A stretch of 14,085 nucleotides of DNA, taken from positions 1 through 14,085 of the forward strand of contig JASEIE010000060.1 in assembly GCA_030024065.1 (NCBI GenBank). The letters run 5' to 3'. The stretch comes from Thermodesulfobacteriota bacterium. GTDB lineage: Bacteria; Desulfobacterota; BSN033; UBA1163. A program made the position numbers and the translations under genes. Below are positions 6,978-14,085 of the stretch, piece after piece; within the stretch, counting starts at the first letter, position 1; each line of letters starts with the position of its first letter. Under the pieces are notes generated by a model. The model was not told where the DNA came from. It was given only the letters and a program-made list of their open reading frames with translations, and ran no database searches.

Positions 6978-7039
6978 TAGTCTCATAGTCTCGTAGTTTT
7001 TTGACTATACGACTAAATGACTATCTGACTATTCGACTA
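6978..7039. repeat. Octamer array that switches orientation
   Basis: Period is exactly eight. TAGTC occurs at 6978 and 6986, with a TAGTT variant at 6994. Then its reverse complement GACTA occurs at 7003, 7011, 7019, 7027 and 7035; the three bases between units vary. The two halves face each other, so the array can fold into several registered hairpins. It lies in the 166-bp gap between the ileS stop and the lspA start (6905-7070). Confidence 0.8.
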
Positions 7040-7070
7040 TTTAACCCCTTTTTCACTCTGTCCTTTGCTA

Positions 7071-9914
7071 TTATTGCTGGATCGCTTCGACGCATCTCTC
7101 ACAGATGGCAGGATGTTCCGAATATTTGCCAATGCTGATATCATAGTTCCAGCATCGCTCGCACTTCCCTCCCTCTGCCCGAAGAACTTTTGTTCTCACG
7201 CCTTTTTCATCTCTGTGAAGGGTAACCGAAGAGACGATAAAGATTGATTTCAAATCCTTCTCGTAGGGTTGAAGAAACTGATAGATCTTCTCCGGTAGAT
7301 AGAGATAAACCTGGGCGTCGAGAGAGAGTCCGATCTTTTTTTCCTTTCGGGCTTCCTCCAGGGCTTTGTTTACCACAGCGCGAACCTCCCAGATCTGTTC
7401 CCATCTCTCGCTGAGCGATTCATCCAGACATTCATCCTTCACTTCGGGGAACCGGGTGAGGTGGACGCTCTCTTCTTTCCCTGTCCCTTTCTCTCCGGGG
7501 ATATACTGCCACACCTCTTCTGCGGTAAAGGAGAGAATGGGGGCCATGAGTCCGGTCAGGGCTTTTAGAATTTCATAAAGGGCGGTCTGAGCAGATCTGC
7601 GGCCGCGGGAATGGCTTGAGAAGGTATAGAGGCGATCCTTCAGGATATCAAAATAGGTGGAACTCATCTCAACGGCGCAGAAATTCTGGACACTGTGGTA
7701 AACGATATGAAACTCAAACCGATCATACGCCTCCCTGACTCTGGCAATCAGTTTCTGTAGCCGGTGGAGGGCCCATCGGTCTAACTCATCGAGGCCTCGA
7801 TAAGGGATCCTGTCTTTGCCGGGGTCGAAATCGTAGAGGTTCCCGAGGAGGAACCGGTAGGTATTCCGGATCCGAAAGTAGGCGTCAGCCAGTCGCTTCA
7901 GGATCTCATCGGAAATCTTGATATCATCCTTATAATCCTCCGCACAGACCCAGAGCCTCAGGACATCGGCCCCTAACTTATTGATCACCTCTTCCGGCGA
8001 GATCACATTTCCGGCGGATTTGGACATCTTCTTCCCTTCTCCGTCCACAACAAAACCATGGGTGAGAACTGAAACATAGGGGGCATGGCCTCTTGTTCCC
8101 ACAGAGGTGAGCAGGGAGCTGTGAAACCATCCCCGGTGCTGGTCGCTCCCTTCGAGGTAGAGGCTTGCCGGAAACTGAAGATCATCCCGGCCCTCCAGGA
8201 CGGCCGCATAGGAGACTCCCGAATCGAACCAGACATCAAGGATATCCATCTCCTTTTTAAACCCGCTTCCCCCGCATTTGGGGCATTGAGTTCCCTCCGG
8301 CAAAAGATGATCCGCCTCTCCTTCGAACCAGATGTCCGCTCCTTTCTCCTCAAAAAGTTTTGCCACATGCTCGATCGTCTCCTCGGTGGCCAGAGTTCCG
8401 TTACAGGAGGAGCAGTAGAAGACCGTGATGGGAATACCCCAGGCCCTCTGCCTGGAGACACACCAGTCCGGCCGGTTCTCAATCATTCCATAGATCCGGT
8501 CCCTGCCCCAGGGAGGAATCCAGATCACTTCGTTGATCGATTTGAGGGCATTCCCTCTCAATCCTGTCTTCTCCATCGAGATAAACCATTGTTCTGTCGC
8601 CCGGAAGATGATGGGATCATTCGTTCGCCAGCAATGGGGATAGGAGTGGACCATCGCCTCCTCTTTCAAAAGCGCTCCTGCTTCAGCCAATTTTCTATTC
8701 ACCGCTCCGTTGGCATCGAAAACAAACTGGCCCGCAAAGAAGGGAACATCCTTCGTAAACCGCCCGTCATCATCAACAGGGCTGTAAATCTCCAGGCCGT
8801 AATGGACTCCGCTTTCATAGTCCTCCTGTCCGTGACCGGGCGCTGTATGAACGCATCCGGTCCCCACATCCAGCGTGACATAAGGGGCGAGGATGATGAC
8901 CGACTCCCTTTCGTAAAGGGGATGCCTGCATTTGAGCCTTTCCAATCTTCTGCCTGAAAACTTTTCCAATACCCGGTAACTCCCGACTCCGAACTTCTCC
9001 ATCACCGTTTTGAGAAGATCTTCGGCTAAAATGTAGACCTCTTTCCCGACATCAACGGCAACGTAGGTGAAGTCAGGATGAAGGGCAATCGCCAGATTGG
9101 CGGGAATCGTCCAGGGAGTGGTCGTCCAGATAATAACATAGACGGGTTTCCCTTTCAGGGCTGGAAATTCATTTCCAATCTCCCCCCCACCCTTACCCTC
9201 CCCTCTCCGAGCCAGAGGCTCTTCTGAGCCGGAGGTCTCGAGGGGGGAGGGGTGGGAGGGGGTGGAGGTCATCCTGAACTTTACATAGATCGAAGGAGAG
9301 CGGTGATCCTCATACTTCACCTCTGCCTCGGCCAGGGCTGTCTTACAGGTGGGGCACCAGTGCACCGGCTTCTTCCCCTTATAAACCGAACCATTCAGAA
9401 GAAATTTTCCGAATTCCCTGACGATCGTAGCCTGATAACCGAAATTCATGGTGAGATAGGGATTTTCCCAGTCTCCGAATACACCGAGCCTCTTGAACTC
9501 CCCTCTCTGAATATTCACAAATTTGGCTGCGTAATCCCTGCATCGTTTTCGGACATCGACAATGGAGAGGTCCGCCTTCTTCCCCTTGAGGCTCTTCTCA
9601 ACTTCATGTTCCACAGGCAATCCATGACAGTCCCAGCCCGGCACATAATGGCTGTTTAACCCTGCCATGAACTTCGATTTCACAATGAAATCCTTCAGAA
9701 TTTTATTCAATGCCGTTCCGATGTGAATATTCCCATTCGCATAGGGCGGGCCATCGTGAAGGATATATTTCGTCCTGCCTCTTGCCTGCTGGGTCAATGT
9801 CCTGTAAATCCCTTTTGTCTCCCATATCTTCAAGATTTCAGGCTCTCTCTTGGCCAGATTGGCCCTCATGGGAAAGTCTGTCTTCGGAAGGTTGAGCGTG
9901 TTACGATAATCCAT
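7071..9914 (-). CDS. ileS: Isoleucyl-tRNA synthetase, with an in-frame palindromic insertion
   Basis: IleS charges tRNA-Ile and edits valine. The 947-aa protein is a class I synthetase of the bacterial type with a C-terminal zinc finger. Motifs: [12 protein letters not shown] (the HIGH site, residues 64-67, ending in Thr), [30 protein letters not shown] at the start of the CP1 editing domain, an internal zinc pair (CSSC and CPKC), DVWFDSG, KMSKS (629-633), and C918/C921/C938/C941 at the end. Residues about 216-245, just before [19 protein letters not shown], do not belong to the family and are encoded by the palindrome at 9181-9266; the frame stays open. ATG at 9914 has AGGA seven bases upstream. 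It begins the co-directional series towards lspA and lgt, as in many bacteria. Confidence 0.97.
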   Translation of the reverse strand: MDYRNTLNLPKTDFPMRANLAKREPEILKIWETKGIYRTLTQQARGRTKYILHDGPPYANGNIHIGTALNKILKDFIVKSKFMAGLNSHYVPGWDCHGLPVEHEVEKSLKGKKADLSIVDVRKRCRDYAAKFVNIQRGEFKRLGVFGDWENPYLTMNFGYQATIVREFGKFLLNGSVYKGKKPVHWCPTCKTALAEAEVKYEDHRSPSIYVKFRMTSTPSHPSPLETSGSEEPLARRGEGKGGGEIGNEFPALKGKPVYVIIWTTTPWTIPANLAIALHPDFTYVAVDVGKEVYILAEDLLKTVMEKFGVGSYRVLEKFSGRRLERLKCRHPLYERESVIILAPYVTLDVGTGCVHTAPGHGQEDYESGVHYGLEIYSPVDDDGRFTKDVPFFAGQFVFDANGAVNRKLAEAGALLKEEAMVHSYPHCWRTNDPIIFRATEQWFISMEKTGLRGNALKSINEVIWIPPWGRDRIYGMIENRPDWCVSRQRAWGIPITVFYCSSCNGTLATEETIEHVAKLFEEKGADIWFEGEADHLLPEGTQCPKCGGSGFKKEMDILDVWFDSGVSYAAVLEGRDDLQFPASLYLEGSDQHRGWFHSSLLTSVGTRGHAPYVSVLTHGFVVDGEGKKMSKSAGNVISPEEVINKLGADVLRLWVCAEDYKDDIKISDEILKRLADAYFRIRNTYRFLLGNLYDFDPGKDRIPYRGLDELDRWALHRLQKLIARVREAYDRFEFHIVYHSVQNFCAVEMSSTYFDILKDRLYTFSSHSRGRRSAQTALYEILKALTGLMAPILSFTAEEVWQYIPGEKGTGKEESVHLTRFPEVKDECLDESLSERWEQIWEVRAVVNKALEEARKEKKIGLSLDAQVYLYLPEKIYQFLQPYEKDLKSIFIVSSVTLHRDEKGVRTKVLRAEGGKCERCWNYDISIGKYSEHPAICERCVEAIQQ
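9181..9266. repeat. Palindromic element inserted in frame in ileS
   Basis: The left arm begins with seven C at 9182-9188, then ACCCTTACCCTCCCC (9189-9203). Its reverse complement recurs imperfectly in the right arm (about 9239-9266), giving arms of about 28-30 bp. A short stem GAGCC/GGCTC (9209-9221 region) occupies the middle. Read on the minus strand it encodes a Ser/Pro/Gly/Glu-rich stretch of about 30 residues, with no stop. The sequence resembles the outer arms of 4005-4075. Confidence 0.75.
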
Positions 9915-9944
9915 CTCTCTGTCCTCTTTTCAAATTCCTTTTTG

Positions 9945-9958
9945 AGCAATATATTGCT
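9945..9958. promoter_or_regulatory. 14-bp perfect palindrome upstream of ileS
   Basis: AGCAATATATTGCT is its own reverse complement and ends 31 bases before the ileS ATG. Its centre includes TATATT, a possible -10 box for ileS. The nearest -35-like hexamer (TTGCAA) would be only 15 bases away, so the promoter is uncertain. The rest of the 283-bp gap between ileS and mazG (9915-10197) is AT-rich near ileS and holds the imperfect hairpin noted at 10030-10134. No T-box motif was seen. Confidence 0.3.
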
Positions 9959-10029
9959 TCAAAATTGTTTGCAAATTCTCTTTTTTAAAGATAATTAATT
10001 AACATAAAAACAGAGGCTAAGCAAGGAAA

Positions 10030-10134
10030 TGGTTTGGGTTGTGGTAATGGTTAGGATGCTCGTTTCGTATCGAGTTATAAGGTTACGACTAAAAAGATCT
10101 TAAGACGAATAACCTAACCCTTTAACCAAACTGG
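10030..10134. repeat. Imperfect inverted repeat between ileS and mazG
   Basis: GGTTAGG (10049-10055) pairs with CCTAACC (10113-10119), and GTTTGG (10032-10037) pairs with CCAAAC (10126-10131). AGGTTA (10080-10085) can instead pair with TAACCT (10110-10115), which uses some of the same bases, so two folds exclude each other. A remnant element is as likely as a regulatory leader. Confidence 0.35.
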
Positions 10135-10184
10135 TATCGTCACCCTTACCCTTGCCCCATTAACTTTTATTCCTACGTCACAAG

Positions 10185-10190
10185 AGGAGG
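10185..10190 (+). promoter_or_regulatory. Shine-Dalgarno site of mazG
   Basis: AGGAGG lies seven bases before the GTG start. It fixes the start of this short, single-domain mazG and argues against a lost upstream start. Confidence 0.8.
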
Positions 10191-10197
10191 TAAACAA

Positions 10198-10641
10198 GTG
10201 GTGAAGGAGAGAAAAAATCAGGGAAAAAGGAACCGTTCTCTTTTTAAGGGAATACCCGAAGACCTCCCTTCCCTCCTGCGGGCTTATCGGATCACCCGGA
10301 GGGCTTCCCGCGTGGGGTTCGATTGGCCCGATCTGGAAGGGGTTTTAGATAAGATGGATGAGGAGTTGGAGGAGCTCCGGGAAGCCCTTGCTTGCCAGGA
10401 TCGGGATATGGTTCGTGAAGAGATCGGAGACCTCCTCTTCGTCCTGACCAATATTGCTCGATTTCTCCGAATCAATCCGGAAGAGGCATTGAAAAGGACT
10501 TTAAAAAAATTTGCCTCCCGGTTCCATTACATTGAAAGAAATCTTCAGAAGAAGGGCAAGAATCTCTCCCAGTCTAATCTGATTGAGATGGATGATTTGT
10601 GGGAAAAGGCAAAGAGGAAGGAGAGGAGCCGATCTAAATGA
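10198..10641 (+). CDS. mazG: MazG-family NTP pyrophosphohydrolase, single C-terminal-type domain
   Basis: MazG hydrolyses nucleoside triphosphates to monophosphates and pyrophosphate, acting in nucleotide house-cleaning and alarmone balance. The 147-aa protein aligns by eye with the C-terminal half of E. coli-type MazG: GIPEDLPSLLRAYRITRRASRVGFDWPDLEGVLDKM. The metal motif EExxE is E55-E56-E59 and ExxD is E75-D78 (REEIGDLL). NPEEALKRTLKKFASRFHYIE and LIEMDDLWEKAKR follow as in MazG. Full MazG is about 260 aa with two such domains; the N-terminal one is absent, and upstream sequence does not encode it. In E. coli the C-terminal domain is the active one, so activity is plausible. Start is GTG (10198) with AGGAGG seven bases upstream. 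It is the only plus-strand gene and overlaps the HD-GYP gene tail to tail by 8 bp. Confidence 0.9.
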   Translation: MVKERKNQGKRNRSLFKGIPEDLPSLLRAYRITRRASRVGFDWPDLEGVLDKMDEELEELREALACQDRDMVREEIGDLLFVLTNIARFLRINPEEALKRTLKKFASRFHYIERNLQKKGKNLSQSNLIEMDDLWEKAKRKERSRSK

Positions 10642-12079
10642 GGAATTCGGCTATATTGATATTATACTCATTCGGGTCGAGGGTCTTCACAATAGTCCAT
10701 TTATTTTCACCGGTGGTCTCATCCTTTTCCGTAAGGTCCACCGTCCTTCCCTTCCGATATTCACCCTCGCTGTAATAGAGGAGGTTGACCCTGGGCCGGT
10801 CAATCAGGTCGACCTCTTCCTGAATCTGAACAACGATGCCCATTTCATTGGTATTGAGCAGAACGAGGGTGCCGAGGGGGAAGATGCCAATCATATTGAC
10901 AAACACTTTTACCAGGATGGGGTCGAAATCCTTTCCGCCCCGCTCCATCATTAATCCCAGGATCTTCTCTGACACATAGGGGAATCGGTTATATACCCTT
11001 GGCCTCCCCAGGGCGTCATAAAAATCGGAGAGGGCGATAATCCTCCCGAAAAGGGTCACCCTTCTTTTCCTTGTCAGCCTGGGATAACCGGTCAAATCAT
11101 ATCGGAGGTGATGTTCAAAAGCGCCATGGATCATCCGGGTGGAGAGTTCGCCCCATTCCTTCATCCTCATCACGATCTCTGTCCCGACGACCGGATGGGA
11201 TCGAATGGTCTCCCATTCTTCCGCATTCAATTTGCCTGTCTTATTAAGAATCTCTTTGGAGATTTTTGTCTTGCCGATATCGTGGAAGAGACCCGCCATG
11301 CCTAAATGGGAGAGGTGCTTTTTGGGAATGCCAATCCTCTGGCCGATGGCAATGGCATAGATGGCCACATTGACCGAGTGGTTGAAAGTATACTCATCAT
11401 AATTTTTGATGTTGGCCAAACCCAGTAAAGTCGAATCATCCTGGATGATGGCATTGACCGCATTCTGCATGAAGCGTTTCGCCTTCCGGATATTGACCAC
11501 CCTCTGATTCTTAACGTTATCCATCACCTCTTTGACTAAATTAACCGATTTAAAGTAGACCTCCTTCGATTGTCGCTTCCGATCCTCCGAATCGACATAG
11601 ATCTCTTCATCCCTGAAAAACTCCAGCTTCCCCACATGGATATGTCGAATATCCCGGTACTCTAACTGTTTATTGACATAGAGATAGTTGCTCTCATTAT
11701 TCTCCTCCAGTCCTGAGAGGAGAAAAATCAGATCTTTGAGGTGTTCCTTATTCATCTCGTTGTCAAACTCAATCTCTCCAATCCATCGTTTTCTCATCTC
11801 CTGCAAAAAACCCTTGAAAATCGGATAGTTGTCCGCTCTCACCTGAATCTTCATATTATTGAAGAAGCAATTGTCCCTGACGATCTTGAAGAAGAGATGG
11901 GACTCCGATTTGACGACGGGATTGATGGCCTGGAGACATTCCTGGGCATATTGATTCATCGTGACATTGTTCCGGTCATAAATCATCGTGCCCTTGAGCA
12001 GGCGATAGAACCGGATGACAAATTCCGTCCCCATTCTGGCGCTGAGTTCTTCCTGAGTTGAGAGTGGTTTTTCCGTCAT
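10634..12079 (-). CDS. HD-GYP domain protein with divergent HHE motif
   Basis: HD-GYP domains usually hydrolyse cyclic di-GMP or related cyclic dinucleotides. The 481-aa protein has an N-terminal region (about 12-155) without a family I can name. It is followed by an HD-GYP domain (about 225-400): HSVNVA (H234), LFHDIGK (H266, D267, K270), SHP (H295), EHHLRYDLTGYP (H323, H324, D328, G331-P333) and LSDFYDA (D352). The likely metal ligands are all present. The usual HHExxDGxGYP has Leu at both E (325) and G (329). A C-terminal beta-rich tail (about 400-481, GTLVLLNTNEMGIVV) resembles tails seen after such domains. Start ATG shares one base with the stop of the HEAT gene upstream (TGATG), implying coupled translation. 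No transmembrane segment is visible, so it is cytosolic. Confidence 0.9.
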   Translation of the reverse strand: MTEKPLSTQEELSARMGTEFVIRFYRLLKGTMIYDRNNVTMNQYAQECLQAINPVVKSESHLFFKIVRDNCFFNNMKIQVRADNYPIFKGFLQEMRKRWIGEIEFDNEMNKEHLKDLIFLLSGLEENNESNYLYVNKQLEYRDIRHIHVGKLEFFRDEEIYVDSEDRKRQSKEVYFKSVNLVKEVMDNVKNQRVVNIRKAKRFMQNAVNAIIQDDSTLLGLANIKNYDEYTFNHSVNVAIYAIAIGQRIGIPKKHLSHLGMAGLFHDIGKTKISKEILNKTGKLNAEEWETIRSHPVVGTEIVMRMKEWGELSTRMIHGAFEHHLRYDLTGYPRLTRKRRVTLFGRIIALSDFYDALGRPRVYNRFPYVSEKILGLMMERGGKDFDPILVKVFVNMIGIFPLGTLVLLNTNEMGIVVQIQEEVDLIDRPRVNLLYYSEGEYRKGRTVDLTEKDETTGENKWTIVKTLDPNEYNINIAEFLI

Positions 12080-13857
12080 CAGACCGTAGACTCCTTAGAA
12101 GGGGCTATCCTCAGGGCTTGCTGACAGGCATTCCGAATTGATTCTTCTTTTGAATTCCTTCCGTTCTCCAGAATGGCCCTCGCCTCCGGGGTCCCGATCA
12201 TGGCCAGTGCGCTGGCCACCCCGGGGCGGATTTCATCCATCCTGCCCATTCCGAAAAGGCTCTTTCGCTCTAATATCTGCTGGAGCACCGGCAGGGCTTC
12301 ATTGGAACCCACCATTCCGATCGCATCCAAAAAGGCTTTTAACTCCGCCATTTCTTTCTTCTGAAAATCTTTTGACTGAACCACCTCCAGAAGCGCGGCC
12401 AGACCAACCGTCTTTCCCACTTTTCCGAGATTGAGGGCAGCCATCGCCCGGATACGGGCGTCCCGATCCGTGAGGGCTTTCACCAATAACGAAACGGCTT
12501 TCGGACCACCGATTAATCCCAGCGCCTGGACAGTCTCCCGTCTCACCCTGAGCTCCTCATGGTTGAATGCCTTCTGGATATAAGGGAGGGCCTTCTCTTT
12601 CCCAATCCTGCCCAGGATATAGGTGATATTGCGCACCAGATACCACCGCCGATCGTCCATGAACGGGGTGAACAGTTCAATGGCATTCTTCCCGATTTCA
12701 GAGAGGGCATCGCAGACCACCCTTCTCGTCTTCGAATTCTTCAGTTCCCCCAGCAATTTGATGATGGGCTTGATCGAGTTCTGCTGAAGAAGGATGAGGT
12801 ACTCATTCACATCCTCCAACCGAACCCCTCCCTCCCTGTCAAGAATTTTGCCGATCCGTTCAATTCTCTGCTCATCCCCCGCATTCTCGATTAATTTATG
12901 AATAGCTTCGATCTGCCAATCCTTCAGTTCATAGGTTTTGATAATGATATAGAGCCGCTTGAGCAGGTCGCTTGCTCTCTGAAACTCGGCGAGGGTCAGA
13001 AGGCCGTCCAGCATCTTTTGGAGGAGAGTGACCGCCTCCTGATAGGGTTCGCGCTCCTTCTCCAGTCCCAGTATTTCAAAGAGGATGTCGATGACATTGA
13101 AGATAAAGGTGGGATCGATCTCGGAGTCCACCTCGCTTCTCAAACGGTCCAGCTCTTCGGAAGTGAGGAAATAGACCCTTTTGTCTCTCAGGGGTGTCTC
13201 CCTGACCATCCTTGAAAGGATCTTATCCAGATCGGGTTCTTCTTCCCCATCCTCGTCATGGATATCCACCTGGACATTATAGGCGATGGGTTTGAAGACC
13301 AGGTTGGTTCTGAACTGATCGATATTGTCAGGGATGAGAATGGGCGTCTCTTCCAGAAACTCATCGGTTGCAAGGTAACCGATGTGAACGAAATCCTTCT
13401 CCCATAGAAGGGTCACGAGGTCATCTTCCAGTTCATTGATCGTTTCACTCCCTCTGATGACATCCATCAATCCCTGAACTTCCCACTCCTCCAACCCCTT
13501 CATGAACCGGAGTTTCCGTATTCCATCCTTATAAAGAAGGAAGGCAAGGCTCGACTTCGGGTCTCTGTTCTCATACAGGACCCTGCCTTTAAATGAGAAA
13601 TCATATTCGCCAACCTGAAGGATGAAGGTAGGATATTTATTGAAATAAAACTGGAATTTCTTGAGGAGCTGATCCCTGAATCCCTTAATGGTGGGGTTGT
13701 CCGGCGGATAAAACCGGATGGCCTTAAAGGTCTTGATGAAGAAACTGGTTAAATCTCTGGCTAGGAGGAGTTCCTCGTCCGTCTCCACGCCCTCCACCAG
13801 AGGCATCTCATCCGCCAGATCGAGTATCTTCTTCTCCGGAGTGATTTCTTCAGGCAT
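12079..13857 (-). CDS. HEAT-repeat protein paired with the HD-GYP gene
   Basis: The 592-aa protein has no name I recognise. Residues about 30-165 form a domain that resembles the N-terminus of the neighbouring HD-GYP protein. An acidic linker follows (HDEDGEEEPDLD, about 200-212), then a helical middle part (about 230-370). The C-terminus (about 375-585) is HEAT-like: repeated helix pairs with signatures VVCDALSEIG, VRNITYILGRIG, RRETVQALGLIGG, IRAMAALNLGKVG and VASALAMIGTPEA at about 31-residue intervals. HEAT repeats normally bind proteins, so a scaffold or regulator for the HD-GYP enzyme is inferred. ATG at 13857 is preferred over the adjacent TTG (13860) because GGGG lies about six bases upstream. 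No signal peptide or membrane segment is seen. It is probably the first gene of the pair. Confidence 0.85.
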   Translation of the reverse strand: MPEEITPEKKILDLADEMPLVEGVETDEELLLARDLTSFFIKTFKAIRFYPPDNPTIKGFRDQLLKKFQFYFNKYPTFILQVGEYDFSFKGRVLYENRDPKSSLAFLLYKDGIRKLRFMKGLEEWEVQGLMDVIRGSETINELEDDLVTLLWEKDFVHIGYLATDEFLEETPILIPDNIDQFRTNLVFKPIAYNVQVDIHDEDGEEEPDLDKILSRMVRETPLRDKRVYFLTSEELDRLRSEVDSEIDPTFIFNVIDILFEILGLEKEREPYQEAVTLLQKMLDGLLTLAEFQRASDLLKRLYIIIKTYELKDWQIEAIHKLIENAGDEQRIERIGKILDREGGVRLEDVNEYLILLQQNSIKPIIKLLGELKNSKTRRVVCDALSEIGKNAIELFTPFMDDRRWYLVRNITYILGRIGKEKALPYIQKAFNHEELRVRRETVQALGLIGGPKAVSLLVKALTDRDARIRAMAALNLGKVGKTVGLAALLEVVQSKDFQKKEMAELKAFLDAIGMVGSNEALPVLQQILERKSLFGMGRMDEIRPGVASALAMIGTPEARAILENGRNSKEESIRNACQQALRIAPSKESTV

Positions 13858-13881
13858 CAAATTCCCCGTTTCAACTTTTTG

Positions 13882-13920
13882 ATTATACTTCTATTTATTG
13901 TTTTTACCATGAATTGTCAA
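13882..13920 (-). promoter_or_regulatory. Candidate promoter elements of the HEAT/HD-GYP pair
   Basis: On the minus strand a perfect TATAAT (13882-13887) lies 24 bases before the ATG, but no good -35 is found 17 bases upstream of it. A perfect TTGACA (13915-13920) has TAAATA (13892-13897) 17 bases on. The two perfect hexamers are 27 bases apart, too far for one promoter, so which pair is used is unresolved. Confidence 0.4.
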
Positions 13921-13931
13921 TATATTTTTTT

Positions 13932-13972
13932 GAGGTCTCTGAAAAACCCTTTAAATCCTTAGCAGAGACCTC
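13932..13972. repeat. 10-bp perfect inverted repeat
   Basis: GAGGTCTCTG (13932-13941) pairs with CAGAGACCTC (13963-13972) over a 21-base loop. It lies upstream of the HEAT-gene promoter region. No T-run follows on either strand in the right place for a terminator. Confidence 0.5.
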
Positions 13973-13973
13973 T

Positions 13974-14009
13974 GATTACACAGATTTCAAAAAAGATTAC
14001 AGAGATTTC
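13974..14009 (+). repeat. 15-bp direct repeat, 21-bp period
   Basis: GATTACACAGATTTC (13974-13988) recurs as GATTACAGAGATTTC (13995-14009) with one mismatch, separated by six A. The second copy runs into the hairpin at 14003-14034. Confidence 0.6.
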
Positions 14010-14034
14010 TGGACTTTTTCAGAAATCTTTTTTT
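14003..14034 (+). terminator. Intrinsic-terminator-like hairpin
   Basis: AGATTTCTG (14003-14011) pairs with CAGAAATCT (14020-14028) over an eight-base loop, followed by a run of seven T (14028-14034) on the plus strand. The stem is AT-rich. No plus-strand gene is seen directly before it, so its role is unclear; on the minus strand a T6 run lies eight bases past the stem, so it could end a gene entering from the right. The last 50 bases (14036-14085) hold no gene I can support. Confidence 0.35.
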
Positions 14035-14085
14035 CTCCTGGACCTCTTGATCCATCCCTGAAGAAGTGATATTGAACAGGGTATG

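Noticed and set aside
6978..7039. CRISPR array
   Set aside because: Units are 8 bp with 3-bp variable parts and reverse orientation; no cas genes are present.
8085..8957. Plus-strand open frame of 290 codons
   Set aside because: It is fully antisense to ileS, which carries all its family motifs there.
9915..10197. T-box leader upstream of ileS
   Set aside because: No T-box consensus was found on the minus strand, and the predicted leader is short.
14036..14085. C-terminal end of a minus-strand gene entering from the right
   Set aside because: All three minus-strand frames stay open for only a few dozen codons and run into the repeat region; none is recognisable.

Overview
The window reads as a chromosomal housekeeping region of a Gram-negative bacterium. 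It encodes lipoprotein maturation enzymes (lgt, lspA), a secreted thioredoxin-fold protein, HtpX, and a DUF116 protein next to def and fmt. That gene content and order, together with an HD-GYP protein of the type common in deltaproteobacteria, suggests Desulfobacterota (former Deltaproteobacteria) or a close neighbour. This placement is inferred from gene content only; no phylogenetic marker was compared.

Layout from right to left on the minus strand. At 12079-13857 and 10634-12079 lies a two-gene unit: a HEAT-repeat protein, then an HD-GYP protein, joined by a one-base stop/start overlap. Their N-terminal thirds look homologous. A short mazG gene (10198-10641, plus strand) meets the HD-GYP gene tail to tail with an 8-bp overlap. 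From 9914 to the left edge runs a co-directional series: ileS, lspA, lgt, def, fmt, a DUF116 gene, a non-coding gap of about 430 bp, htpX, rsmB, and a truncated exported DsbA-like protein. def-fmt and htpX-rsmB overlap by four bases (TTGA), and lgt-def are 5 bp apart, so they are probably translationally coupled.

The genes cover the start and fate of new proteins: isoleucine charging (IleS), initiator-tRNA formylation (Fmt), deformylation (Def), 16S rRNA methylation (RsmB), lipoprotein processing (Lgt, LspA) and membrane-protein quality control (HtpX). The HEAT/HD-GYP pair is a probable signalling module of unknown input.

The unusual content is the density of small palindromic and repeat elements. 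One sits in frame inside ileS and adds about 30 residues. One extends the end of rsmB by about 19 codons. A three-tier hairpin lies between DUF116 and fmt. A MITE-like inverted repeat and a REP-like hairpin fill the gap upstream of htpX. A 7-bp array abuts the lgt start codon, where no Shine-Dalgarno is visible. An 8-bp array that reverses orientation lies between lspA and ileS. htpX has a near-consensus promoter whose -35 box lies inside a perfect 9-bp-arm palindrome, a likely operator. No tRNA, rRNA, CRISPR, IS transposase or phage gene was found.
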